Positions 35,342 through 42,833 are shown, counted from the first letter of the stretch. The stretch: 64,000 nucleotides of DNA from Candidatus Blautia faecipullorum (GCA_019115125.1 DXEG01000051.1:19143-83142), one strand, 5' to 3'. Numbers and translations: made by a program. Notes: generated by a model not told the origin, from the letters alone.

Positions 35342-36301
35342 ATGAAGAATGAAATACAGGCGGCAGTGATTGGAGCTGGGATGATCGGTCTTAGCATGTG
35401 CGCGCTGCTGACAGGAAATGGAATAAAAACAAAACTGTATGTGCGGAGAGATCCCTTAAAACGAAAAGAACAATATAAGGGAGTTATGGATGATCTGGCA
35501 GAACAGAAACTATTGCCCTCAGACGCAGGTTCAAAATGCAGTTCTTATTTAAAAGTGGTAACCTCCTATGAGGAGTTGCAGAATGTTGAGGTGGTTTTTG
35601 AGTGCGCCTCTGAAGAGCTGGGAATAAAACAAAAGATTTACAGCGATTTGCTGGAACATTGTCCATTTCTGAAGGTGATTGCTTCAACCACCTCTGCAAT
35701 TCCATCAGAAGAGCTGGCGAAAGGAACATGCTCACCGGAAAAAATAGTTGTCGCACATCCTTTTTATCCGCCTCATTTGATTCCCTGTGTGGAAGTGATT
35801 CCTAACCGGTATACTTCAGATGGCACATTGAACAGTCTTATGGAACTGCTTAGATATTTAGGCAGGAAACCAGTACTGCTTAAAAGGGATGCCAGAGGAT
35901 TTGTGGCAAACAGGCTGCAGTACGCTATGCTCAGAGAAGCGGTACATATTGTGGAGGAAGGGATTGCACGGCCGGAAGATGTAGACGAGATTTTAATGTA
36001 CAGCTTTGCTCCAAGATATACCTCTATAGGAATTTTTGAGCATTTTGATAATTGCGGGCTTGATCTGACCGGTAAGATATGTAAAGACCTATATCCGGAT
36101 TTATCACGCGAAACAGAAGTGCAGGAGCTTGTACAGAAGCATTGCAGAAGCGGTGAATACGGAGTCAAGACCGAAAAAGGAATTTATGATTGGAAGGAAA
36201 AGAATATTTCAGAATTTCGGTTCAGAATAAGAGAACCTTATTTGAAATATTTTTCATGGCGGCTTCCGGAGAAAGAATGTAACTGGGAGGAAACACAATG
36301 A
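35342..36301 (+). CDS. 3-hydroxyacyl-CoA dehydrogenase-family protein, lambda-crystallin-like
   Basis: 319 residues. Rossmann start AVIGAGMIGLSM; the catalytic His139 lies in VVAHPFYPPHLIPCVEV, which resembles the HPxNPPxxIPLVE motif of L-gulonate 3-dehydrogenase, lambda-crystallin and L-carnitine dehydrogenase rather than the THFFNP of Hbd. The C-terminal domain has GFVANRLQYA. It may thus oxidise a free 3-hydroxy acid instead of a CoA ester. It differs clearly from the Hbd-like protein of the same cluster. It overlaps the VOC gene by four bases. Confidence 0.82.
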   Translation: MKNEIQAAVIGAGMIGLSMCALLTGNGIKTKLYVRRDPLKRKEQYKGVMDDLAEQKLLPSDAGSKCSSYLKVVTSYEELQNVEVVFECASEELGIKQKIYSDLLEHCPFLKVIASTTSAIPSEELAKGTCSPEKIVVAHPFYPPHLIPCVEVIPNRYTSDGTLNSLMELLRYLGRKPVLLKRDARGFVANRLQYAMLREAVHIVEEGIARPEDVDEILMYSFAPRYTSIGIFEHFDNCGLDLTGKICKDLYPDLSRETEVQELVQKHCRSGEYGVKTEKGIYDWKEKNISEFRFRIREPYLKYFSWRLPEKECNWEETQ

Positions 36302-36696
36302 AACCAATGAGACTTCATCATGTGGGAATTATACTGCTTTCTATGCAAAAAGCAGAGGAATTTATGGAACAATTTGGATTGGAAAAAGATTACATGGAAT
36401 ATGTAGAGGCATATCATGCATATTGCCTGTTTACAAAATATGGTGAAAATGAATCCCCCATTGAATTGATTATCCCGACAGAAGGCGTACTGACAGAATT
36501 CAGAAATGGTAAAGGCGGACTGCACCATATTGCTTTTGAGGTGGAGGATGTAGAAAAGGCACGTCAGGAATTTGAGGAAAAAGGCTTGGAAATGCTGGAA
36601 AAAACTGCGGTCCCCGGAGCTGGAGGAATTATTGTAAACTTTTTGAGACCAAGATTCGGCTTTGGAGTCCTGGTGGAGTTTGTGCAACAGAAATAA
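36298..36696 (+). CDS. VOC-family protein, methylmalonyl-CoA epimerase-like
   Basis: 132 residues with two beta-alpha-beta-beta-beta modules. The N-terminal metal-ligand His is in RLHHVGIILLS and another is in GGLHHIAFEVED, plus the Glu in VLVEFVQ, matching methylmalonyl-CoA epimerase. Such enzymes invert an acidic carbon next to a thioester. No mutase or carboxylase gene is nearby, so the substrate may be a different alpha-branched acyl-CoA. Translationally coupled to the upstream dehydrogenase. Confidence 0.8.
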   Translation: MKPMRLHHVGIILLSMQKAEEFMEQFGLEKDYMEYVEAYHAYCLFTKYGENESPIELIIPTEGVLTEFRNGKGGLHHIAFEVEDVEKARQEFEEKGLEMLEKTAVPGAGGIIVNFLRPRFGFGVLVEFVQQK

Positions 36697-36717
36697 AGAG
36701 CAGCAGGAGGTGTTGTT

Positions 36718-37911
36718 ATGAGTGAATTTAAGGATGTAGTGATCGTAAGTGGATGCAGGACTGCCGTAGGTTCTTATGGAGGAAGCCTGAAGGGGGTTTC
36801 CGCTATTGATATGGGAGCCCTGGTTGTGAAAGAAGCCGTAAAAAGGGCGGGTATTCAGCCGTCTGATGTGGATGAGGTGATTATTGGACAGGTGGGACAG
36901 ATTGCCGAATGTGGATTTGTGGCCAGAGCGATCAGCCTGAAAGCGGGGATGCCTAAAGAGACAACCGCATATTCTGTAAACCGCCAATGTGGCTCCAGTC
37001 TTCAGGCTATAGCAGATGCGGTTATGGAAATTCAGACGGGCTTTGCCGATGTAGTGGTTGCCGGCGGTTCGGAGAATATTTCCCAGCTTCCCTATTATGT
37101 AAAAGAGGCTCGGTGGGGCGCAAGAATGGGGCATAAGACGTTTGAAGATGGTGTAATCGACATTCTTACCTGGCCATTGGACGGCAACCATAATGGAGTC
37201 ACCGCTGAAAATGTAGCAAATACATATCATGTTTCCAGAGAGGAGCAGGATGCCTTTGCTATGCAGAGTCATCAGAGAGCGTGTGATGCTATTAAGGCGG
37301 GGAAATTTAAGGAAGAAATTGTCCCGGTGGAACTGAAGGATCGTAAAGGAAACGTTATTATTTTTGATACTGACGAGGGACCGAGAGAGGGACAGACGAT
37401 GGAAAAACTTGCGAGACTTCGGCCCTGTTTTGTAAAAGACGGAACTGTTACGGCGGGAAATTCCTCCAGTCTGAACGATGCGGCAGCAGCAGTTGTAGTA
37501 ATGTCGAGGGAAAAAGCGGAAGAGCTTGGTGTGGTTCCTAAACTTTGTATTAAAGGATATGCTGTGGCCGGGTTCGATGCGGAGCTTATGGGATATTCTC
37601 CAAAACTTTCGAGTGAGAAATTAGCCAGACAGTTGGGGGTTGAACTGTGTGACGTTGACATGATTGAGATCAATGAAGCGTTTGCCAGTCAGGCGGTAGC
37701 TGTTATCAGAGATTTAGGGCTTGATATAAATAAAGTAAACATTTATGGCGGAGGAATTTCAATAGGGCATCCAATTGGTGCAACAGGATGTATTTTAACC
37801 GTAAAAGTGATGTATGAGCTGATGAGAACGGAAAAGAGAAATGCGATGATCAGCATGTGTATTGGCGGAGGTCAGGGTATTTCTATGTATTTTGAGAAAT
37901 GTGAGGGATGA
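36718..37911 (+). CDS. thiolase (acetyl-CoA C-acyltransferase), copy 1
   Basis: 397 residues. Catalytic Cys91 in SVNRQCGSSLQA, NEAFASQAV, the GHPIGATG histidine and the C-terminal Cys in SMCIGGGQG are all present, so it should be active. It cleaves a 3-oxoacyl-CoA with CoA, or condenses in reverse. AGCAGGAGGTG precedes the ATG. It is a close paralogue of the next gene and overlaps its start region. Confidence 0.93.
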   Translation: MSEFKDVVIVSGCRTAVGSYGGSLKGVSAIDMGALVVKEAVKRAGIQPSDVDEVIIGQVGQIAECGFVARAISLKAGMPKETTAYSVNRQCGSSLQAIADAVMEIQTGFADVVVAGGSENISQLPYYVKEARWGARMGHKTFEDGVIDILTWPLDGNHNGVTAENVANTYHVSREEQDAFAMQSHQRACDAIKAGKFKEEIVPVELKDRKGNVIIFDTDEGPREGQTMEKLARLRPCFVKDGTVTAGNSSSLNDAAAAVVVMSREKAEELGVVPKLCIKGYAVAGFDAELMGYSPKLSSEKLARQLGVELCDVDMIEINEAFASQAVAVIRDLGLDINKVNIYGGGISIGHPIGATGCILTVKVMYELMRTEKRNAMISMCIGGGQGISMYFEKCEG

Positions 37912-37913
37912 TC

Positions 37914-39098
37914 ATGAAGGAAAGCATTGTAATTATGTCTGGAGCCAGAACGGCTATTGGAAGTTTTGGAGGCTCTCTGAAAGATCTGGAAGCTACAGAT
38001 TTAGGGGGGATTGCAATCAAAGAAGCCTTAAAGCGCGCTCAAGTAGCTCCTGAAGATGTAGATGAAGTAGTAATGGGATGTGTGGGGCAGGCCGCAGAGA
38101 ACGCATTTATGGCAAGAGTTAGTTCTATAAAAGCAGGAATACCTTATGAGGCCACTGCTTTAACTGTAAACCGTTTATGTTCATCTGGATTACAGGCCAT
38201 TGTAACAGCGGCCATGGAAATCGATAATGGATTTTGTGAAATTGCTGTTGCCGGCGGTGGTGAGAGTATGGATAATATTCCTTATTATCTCCGAAAAGCA
38301 AGAAGAGGATACCGGATGGGACATGCGGAGCTGGAAGACGGGCTTGTAACAGCACTTTCTGATCCGATTACCAGAGACCATATGGGAATTACAGCGGAAA
38401 ATATAGCAGAGCGCTATCAGATTTCCCGGGAGGATCAGGATGCGTATGCTTTGATGAGTCAGCAGAGGGCTGCCAAAGCCAGGGATGAGGGCAGATTTAA
38501 AGATGAAATTATTCCTGTAGAAGTAAAAGTAAATAAAAAAGAAACAAAGATTTTTGATACGGACGAACATATCAGAGATAATACTACATTAGAAAAGCTC
38601 GCAAAACTTCGGCCGGCTTTCAAAAAAGATGGTACGGTAACGGCAGGCAACGCATCAGGAATTAATGACTGTGGCGCGGCGGTAGTTTTAATGAAGGAAG
38701 AAGAGGCAAAGCGCCGTGGACGCAAACCTATTGTCCGTATTGTTGATTTTGCCGCGGCGGGAGTAGATCCTGCATATATGGGAATTGGTCCGGTTCCTGC
38801 TGTACGGAAGCTGCTGAAAAAAACAGGGCTTACATTGGATGATATTGGGCTGATTGAATTAAATGAAGCATTTGCAAGCCAATCCCTGGCCTGTATCAGG
38901 GAACTTGGGCTGGATATGGAAAAAGTAAATGTGAACGGCAGCGGAATTTCCATGGGACATCCAATTGGCGCTACCGGATGTATTATTACTATAAAATTGA
39001 TGAATGAAATGGTTCGGCGTCAGGTGAAATATGGAATTGCAACCCTATGCATTGGCGGGGGCCAGGGTTTAGCGGTGCTTTTTGAGCGGTGTGAGTGA
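37914..39098 (+). CDS. thiolase (acetyl-CoA C-acyltransferase), copy 2
   Basis: 394 residues from ATG 37914, which has GAGGG at 37903-37907; an ATG at 37908 overlaps this site. Catalytic Cys89 in VNRLCSSGLQ, NEAFASQ, GHPIGATG and LCIGGGQG are intact. It parallels the previous gene throughout but differs around the acyl pocket (LCSSG versus QCGSS, YMGIGP versus LMGYSP), suggesting different chain or branch preference. Last gene of the AT-richer run. Confidence 0.93.
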   Translation: MKESIVIMSGARTAIGSFGGSLKDLEATDLGGIAIKEALKRAQVAPEDVDEVVMGCVGQAAENAFMARVSSIKAGIPYEATALTVNRLCSSGLQAIVTAAMEIDNGFCEIAVAGGGESMDNIPYYLRKARRGYRMGHAELEDGLVTALSDPITRDHMGITAENIAERYQISREDQDAYALMSQQRAAKARDEGRFKDEIIPVEVKVNKKETKIFDTDEHIRDNTTLEKLAKLRPAFKKDGTVTAGNASGINDCGAAVVLMKEEEAKRRGRKPIVRIVDFAAAGVDPAYMGIGPVPAVRKLLKKTGLTLDDIGLIELNEAFASQSLACIRELGLDMEKVNVNGSGISMGHPIGATGCIITIKLMNEMVRRQVKYGIATLCIGGGQGLAVLFERCE

Positions 39099-39154
39099 AA
39101 GCCTTATGTACAGGATATAAACAGGCCCTGACAGGCCGGGAAAGTGGTGATTAT

Positions 39155-39628
39155 ATGCGCAGACAAAAATATGTGGAGGATTCCCGCACAGAAAATACCT
39201 ATCTTATCATGCCAAAGCACATCAACGGGTACGGCAGGCTGTTCGGCGGAGTTCTGATGCAGTGGATTGACGAGGTGGCGGGCACCGTGGCCCGCCGCCA
39301 CGCGGGCAGCATAGTGACCACAGCCTGTGTGGACAACCTGAATTTCAAAGCGGGAGCCTATCTGGGTAATACGATCGTCCTCATTGGAAAAATGACCTAT
39401 GTGGGAAAAACCTCCATGGAAGTCAGAGTGGATACTTATGTGGAAGACATGGACGGAACCCGGAAGATCATCAACAGAGCCTATGAGGTGCTGGTGGCCA
39501 TTGATCAGGATAACAACAAGCTGGAGGTTCCTGGGCTGGCCGTGGAGACAGAGTCGGAAAAGGCCGAATGGATCGGCGGTGAAAAACGTTATGCACTGCG
39601 GAAGCAGAGACGCAGAGAAGGATACTGA
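39155..39628 (+). CDS. acyl-CoA thioesterase (hotdog fold)
   Basis: 157 residues from ATG 39155, preceded by AAGTGGTGAT. The YciA-like hotdog core has GRLFGGVLMQWIDEVAG with the Asp/Glu of the active site and an HAGSIVTTACVDNLNF strand. It hydrolyses acyl-CoA. Its codon use is GC-richer than the preceding cluster, so it may be the first resident gene beyond the cluster border instead of a member of it. A terminator follows. Confidence 0.87.
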   Translation: MRRQKYVEDSRTENTYLIMPKHINGYGRLFGGVLMQWIDEVAGTVARRHAGSIVTTACVDNLNFKAGAYLGNTIVLIGKMTYVGKTSMEVRVDTYVEDMDGTRKIINRAYEVLVAIDQDNNKLEVPGLAVETESEKAEWIGGEKRYALRKQRRREGY

Positions 39629-39631
39629 CAG

Positions 39632-39653
39632 AGAGGCGCCGGGAGGCGCCTCT
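39632..39653 (+). terminator. hairpin after the thioesterase gene
   Basis: AGAGGCGCC (39632-39640) pairs perfectly with GGCGCCTCT (39645-39653) over a 4-nt loop; only a short T-rich tail follows. Confidence 0.65.
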
Positions 39654-39743
39654 ATTCGTATTATAAGAAAGACTTTCGATTTGTTCCAGGACAAATGATC
39701 TGACATTGCTGAAATCATAACAAAATTTTCTGTTTTTTTGCTC

Positions 39744-39772
39744 TTGCAGAGTATTTTTACCCATGATACTAT
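39744..39772 (+). promoter_or_regulatory. promoter upstream of the YjbR/winged-helix gene
   Basis: TTGCAG (39744-39749) and TACTAT (39767-39772) are 17 bp apart. The transcript would start near 39779 and contain the structured leader at 39824-39930. Confidence 0.6.
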
Positions 39773-39823
39773 AAAAGAAAAGCTGTTCTATTTGCTCTGG
39801 GAGGAATTGATGGAGAATGTGCT

Positions 39824-39844
39824 GAGGGATAAGTCCCTTTAGCC
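39824..39844 (+). repeat. 21-bp direct repeat, copy 1
   Basis: Starts GAGGGATAAGTCCC and ends TTTAGCC; identical in all 21 bases to 40860-40880. GGGA/TCCC forms a small hairpin inside it. The two copies flank the gene at 40083-40808. Confidence 0.9.
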
Positions 39845-39930
39845 GATGCTGATAAAAGTATAAAAATTTCTGCTGGTATTTAGGCGGAAAGTGTCGCGGA
39901 GGCGGTCAGCATGGCTAAAGCGGACTTTTT
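39832..39930 (+). terminator. terminator-like structure with 53-nt loop in the leader
   Basis: The arm 39832-39852 pairs with 39906-39926 (about 19 of 21 positions, one bulge on each side), ending in TTTTT at 39926-39930. The left arm overlaps the GGGA-TAAG-TCCC hairpin of the repeat, so the two structures exclude each other. A ten-codon frame (ATG 39811 to TAG 39843) with GGGAGGA in front ends within the arm. This has the layout of an attenuator. The other bases of 39629-40082 show no gene. Confidence 0.6.
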
Positions 39931-40082
39931 GTGTTCAGGTAGATAACGAATTTTGCACAGAGGACCTTACTTATACAGCCCCTGAAAGATTTTTTGATCT
40001 GATTTCTCAAGAATACGAGCCCAATATGGCAGAAAAATTTTAGGTACAAATAATAGACTATTAATGTGGAGAAATTTAATTC

Positions 40083-40808
40083 ATGACAAGGCAACAGGTT
40101 TTTGATTATGCAAAAATAAAATATGGCACGACTCCGGATTATCCCTGGTGTGATAATAATGCTGTCCTGCGTCATTCCGACAACAATAAGTGGTATGGCC
40201 TTGTTATGGAGGTTGGACGATATAAGCTGGGGCTTTCTGGTGATGGCATGGTGGATGTGGTTACGGTGAAATGCGATCCTATGCTGGGAGGTTCCCTGCG
40301 AATGCAGGAGGGGTTTCATCCAGCGTATCATATGAACAAGGATAAGTGGCTTACGATCCGGTTGGACGGCAGCGTGCCGGATGAAGAGATCCGAAGCCTG
40401 ATTGATTTGAGCTATGAGTTGACAGCAGCGAAGAAAAAACGGATTAATCTGTATCGTGGAAATGTTGCTGTAGAAAATGTCGGAAAAACTGGCAAAAAAA
40501 CTAAAACCAGCAGAGAAACCAGTACAGAAAACGAAGAAACCAGCGGAGAAACTAGCAGAGAAACTAACTCAGAAAGCGAAGAAACTAGCGGAGAAAGTGG
40601 TGCAGAAACAAAAAGAGGCAACAAAACAACTACTGAGAGAGTCATCGAAGAAATTAAGAATAATCCATCCGTCACGCAAAAACAGTTGGCGGAGAGGATT
40701 GGGTTATCCTATGCCGGAATTCGTTATGTTATGAAAAAGCTTCAGGAAGAGGGTACACTGGAAAGAATCGGCTCCACTAAGAAAGGCCGCTGGATAATAA
40801 ATGCATAA
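40083..40808 (+). CDS. MmcQ/YjbR-like domain fused to a winged helix
   Basis: 241 residues. The N-terminal half (1-118) is a YjbR/MmcQ-type domain (TRQQVFDYAKIKYGTTPDYPW, HMNKDKWLTIRL), a fold related to DNA-binding CyaY-like proteins. Residues about 135-185 are a Glu/Thr/Ser-rich, repetitive linker (SGETSRETNSESEETSGES). The last 55 residues form a winged helix (PSVTQKQLAERIGLSYAGIR), like those at the end of AlbA-type ATPase proteins. YjbR proteins usually stop after the first domain. It is flanked by two 21-bp repeats, suggesting an insertion or a modular unit. No function is proposed beyond DNA binding. Confidence 0.75.
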   Translation: MTRQQVFDYAKIKYGTTPDYPWCDNNAVLRHSDNNKWYGLVMEVGRYKLGLSGDGMVDVVTVKCDPMLGGSLRMQEGFHPAYHMNKDKWLTIRLDGSVPDEEIRSLIDLSYELTAAKKKRINLYRGNVAVENVGKTGKKTKTSRETSTENEETSGETSRETNSESEETSGESGAETKRGNKTTTERVIEEIKNNPSVTQKQLAERIGLSYAGIRYVMKKLQEEGTLERIGSTKKGRWIINA

Positions 40809-40859
40809 CCTTTCGAATTTGGTGGGTTCAATCCATGTCGAGACTGCAGCCTCCAGCAG

Positions 40860-40880
40860 GAGGGATAAGTCCCTTTAGCC
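40860..40880 (+). repeat. 21-bp direct repeat, copy 2
   Basis: Identical to 39824-39844. Here it is preceded by CCTCC-AGCA-GGAGG and lies within a possible outer stem GTGGG (about 40822) / CCCAC (about 40878), followed by TTTT. It is directly upstream of the phosphodiesterase gene. Confidence 0.9.
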
Positions 40881-40919
40881 CACTTTTAATATCAATACGA
40901 AAACAAAGGAGGAATCTCA

Positions 40920-41381
40920 ATGGCAAAAAGACTGGGGATCATATCAGACACTCACGGCCTTCTCAGGCCAGAAGTTCTGGAGATACTGAGAACCTGCGAT
41001 TGTATTCTGCATGGAGGAGATATCAATAAACCGGAAATCCTGGACGAGCTGCGTCCCCTGGCGGCCATTTACACAGTGCGGGGAAATAATGACAGAGAGT
41101 GGGCGGAGGGACTGGCGAAGACCCTGCGCTTTACCATAGAGGGCGTGGAATTTTTTATGACTCACAACAAAAAGGATGTGGCATGGGAACTGGGCGGCGC
41201 CCAGGTAGTTGTGTTCGGCCATACGCACAAATATTTCCAGGAGATGATAGACGGGCGTCTCTGGCTGAATCCGGGAAGCTGCGGACGCCGCCGTTTTAAT
41301 CAGGAAATCACCATGGCGGTGATGACAGTGGAAAATGGTGACTGGAAGGTTGAAAAGATTGTAATTTCAGAAGAAAAGTGA
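40920..41381 (+). CDS. YfcE/MJ0936-family phosphodiesterase
   Basis: 153 residues with all five calcineurin-like metal motifs: ISDTHG, HGGDI, RGNND, THNKK and FGHTHK, then NPGSCGRRR. This is the small YfcE-type metallophosphoesterase that cleaves phosphodiesters with Mn. AAAGGAGGAATCTCA precedes the ATG. Physiological substrate unknown. Confidence 0.92.
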   Translation: MAKRLGIISDTHGLLRPEVLEILRTCDCILHGGDINKPEILDELRPLAAIYTVRGNNDREWAEGLAKTLRFTIEGVEFFMTHNKKDVAWELGGAQVVVFGHTHKYFQEMIDGRLWLNPGSCGRRRFNQEITMAVMTVENGDWKVEKIVISEEK

Positions 41382-41466
41382 GAGAATTCTGAAAACGAAT
41401 ATTTGTTCTGTGAACAAACTTTCGATTAAATTTGGTTTATCCCGTTTTATTGGACATAGTTTGTGG

Positions 41467-41472
41467 TATAAT
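41467..41472 (+). promoter_or_regulatory. extended -10 promoter before the small membrane protein gene
   Basis: TGTGGTATAAT (-10 at 41467-41472) has the TG extension; the -35 is poor (GTTTTA at 41444-41449, 17 bp). An expected start near 41479 gives a 65-nt leader. Confidence 0.5.
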
Positions 41473-41542
41473 AGATTTCAACAGGAAGGAACGTTCAGAA
41501 AATACGTTCAGAAAAAATGTTCGATATAAGGGGGATTGCACA

Positions 41543-41815
41543 ATGTGGAGCGGACAGAGAGGTTACAGAAGTGATAAGATTGTCGCACTGGCGGAGGCGG
41601 GGTATTATACAGACCGGGAGTACCGGAAGCCCAGAGGGAAGAAGAAGCTTTCTCGTATCATGGCAATGCTTCTGGGTGCAGTGGTTACGCTGGAGCTGCT
41701 GGTCATGGGGGCCATGTTCATGAATATAGATTTCCGTTCGGCAGATCATATCACTTTGATCCTGGGAGCGGCAGTTCTCTATTTTGGGGTGGTTGCTTTC
41801 CTGACAGATAAATAG
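41543..41815 (+). CDS. small membrane protein, two predicted helices
   Basis: 90 residues from ATG 41543, preceded by AAGGGGG. A basic N-terminal half with RGYRSDKIVALAEAGYYTDREY is followed by two hydrophobic helices (about 42-62 and 70-88). I do not recognise a family. It lies 28 bp before the WYL regulator and is probably cotranscribed with it. Confidence 0.7.
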   Translation: MWSGQRGYRSDKIVALAEAGYYTDREYRKPRGKKKLSRIMAMLLGAVVTLELLVMGAMFMNIDFRSADHITLILGAAVLYFGVVAFLTDK

Positions 41816-41843
41816 ACGGCAAAAGCGCAGAAGGAGTACCGTT

Positions 41844-42833
41844 ATGCCAAAATCCTTTAACCAGAAACTGAAGATCCTCTACCTGATGAAAATCCTCCAG
41901 GAAAAAACAGACCAGGATCATCCTGTTCCGGTAAAAGATATCATTCTTGATCTGGAAGGATACGGGATCAACGTAGAGCGCAAGACGGTTTATGATGATA
42001 TTGAAACTCTCCGGCTTTTTGGGATGGATATCCGCAGCCGCAGAGGAAAAGCGTCAGGCTATTATCTGGCGGACCGGACGTTCCGGCTTCCTGAGCTGAA
42101 ATTCCTGATGGACGCGGTTCAGTCGTCAAAATTTATTACAGAAGGACAGTCCAGGATCCTTGTAAAGAAGCTGGAGAGTCTGGCCAGTGTCCACGAGGCC
42201 CGGAAGCTGCAGGGACAGGTGATGGAGAAGCAGGGAATCAAGACGGTCAATGAGGAGATTTATACCAATATTGAGATGATTTATGACGCGATCGCGCAGA
42301 ATCAGCAGATCACCTTTCACTATTATGAGTGGACGGTTTCTAAAAAGCTTGTGAAGAAGAGGGATGGGAAGAGATACAGGGTCAGTCCCGGCAAGCTGCT
42401 CTGGAAGAATGACAGTTATTATCTCCTTGCTTTGGACGAGCTCAGCGGGATAGTGAAGCATTACCGCGTGGATAAGATGATGCATGTGGAGATAGAGAAT
42501 CGGAAGCGCAACGGCGAGGCTATTTTCCGTGATTTTGATATGGGTAAATTTTCTTCCGGCACCTTCGGGATGTTCGGCGGCAGGGAGACGATCCTGAAGA
42601 TAAAATTTGAGAATGATCTGGTGGGCGTAGTTCTGGACCGTTTCGGACAGCAGGCGTCAATTCTTCCGGAGGATGAAGGCTTTTTTGTTCTGCAGGCCCG
42701 TATTCGTGTGAGCGGCCAGTTTTTCGGCTGGCTCGCGGGGCTGGGAGCGGGGGCGGAGATCGTTTATCCCCCGGAAGTGAGACGGGAATATATTAATTTT
42801 CTCAGAAACACCCTGCAAAAATATATAGATTAA
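41844..42833 (+). CDS. WYL-domain transcriptional regulator
   Basis: 329 residues. An N-terminal winged helix (KDIILDLEGYGINVERKTVYDD) is followed by a WYL domain (about 145-225; YRVSPGKLLWKNDSYYLLAL) and a C-terminal extension (about 240-329). WYL proteins bind a ligand, often nucleic acid or nucleotide, and control DNA-damage, phage-defence or metabolic genes. No defence gene is nearby. AGAAGGAGT precedes the ATG, and a terminator follows. Confidence 0.88.
   Translation: MPKSFNQKLKILYLMKILQEKTDQDHPVPVKDIILDLEGYGINVERKTVYDDIETLRLFGMDIRSRRGKASGYYLADRTFRLPELKFLMDAVQSSKFITEGQSRILVKKLESLASVHEARKLQGQVMEKQGIKTVNEEIYTNIEMIYDAIAQNQQITFHYYEWTVSKKLVKKRDGKRYRVSPGKLLWKNDSYYLLALDELSGIVKHYRVDKMMHVEIENRKRNGEAIFRDFDMGKFSSGTFGMFGGRETILKIKFENDLVGVVLDRFGQQASILPEDEGFFVLQARIRVSGQFFGWLAGLGAGAEIVYPPEVRREYINFLRNTLQKYID

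Noticed and set aside
40822-40835. GGTGGGTTCAATCC resembling a tRNA T-arm
   Set aside because: The needed 3-prime half of the T stem and the other tRNA arms are missing.
40835-41029. 64-codon frame covering the second 21-bp repeat
   Set aside because: No ribosome site, and it runs into the phosphodiesterase gene in another frame; the repeat is better explained as RNA structure.
41450-41455. TTGGAC as the -35 of the promoter at 41467
   Set aside because: The spacing to TATAAT would be only 11 bp, too short for a sigma-A promoter; the extended -10 is the better explanation.
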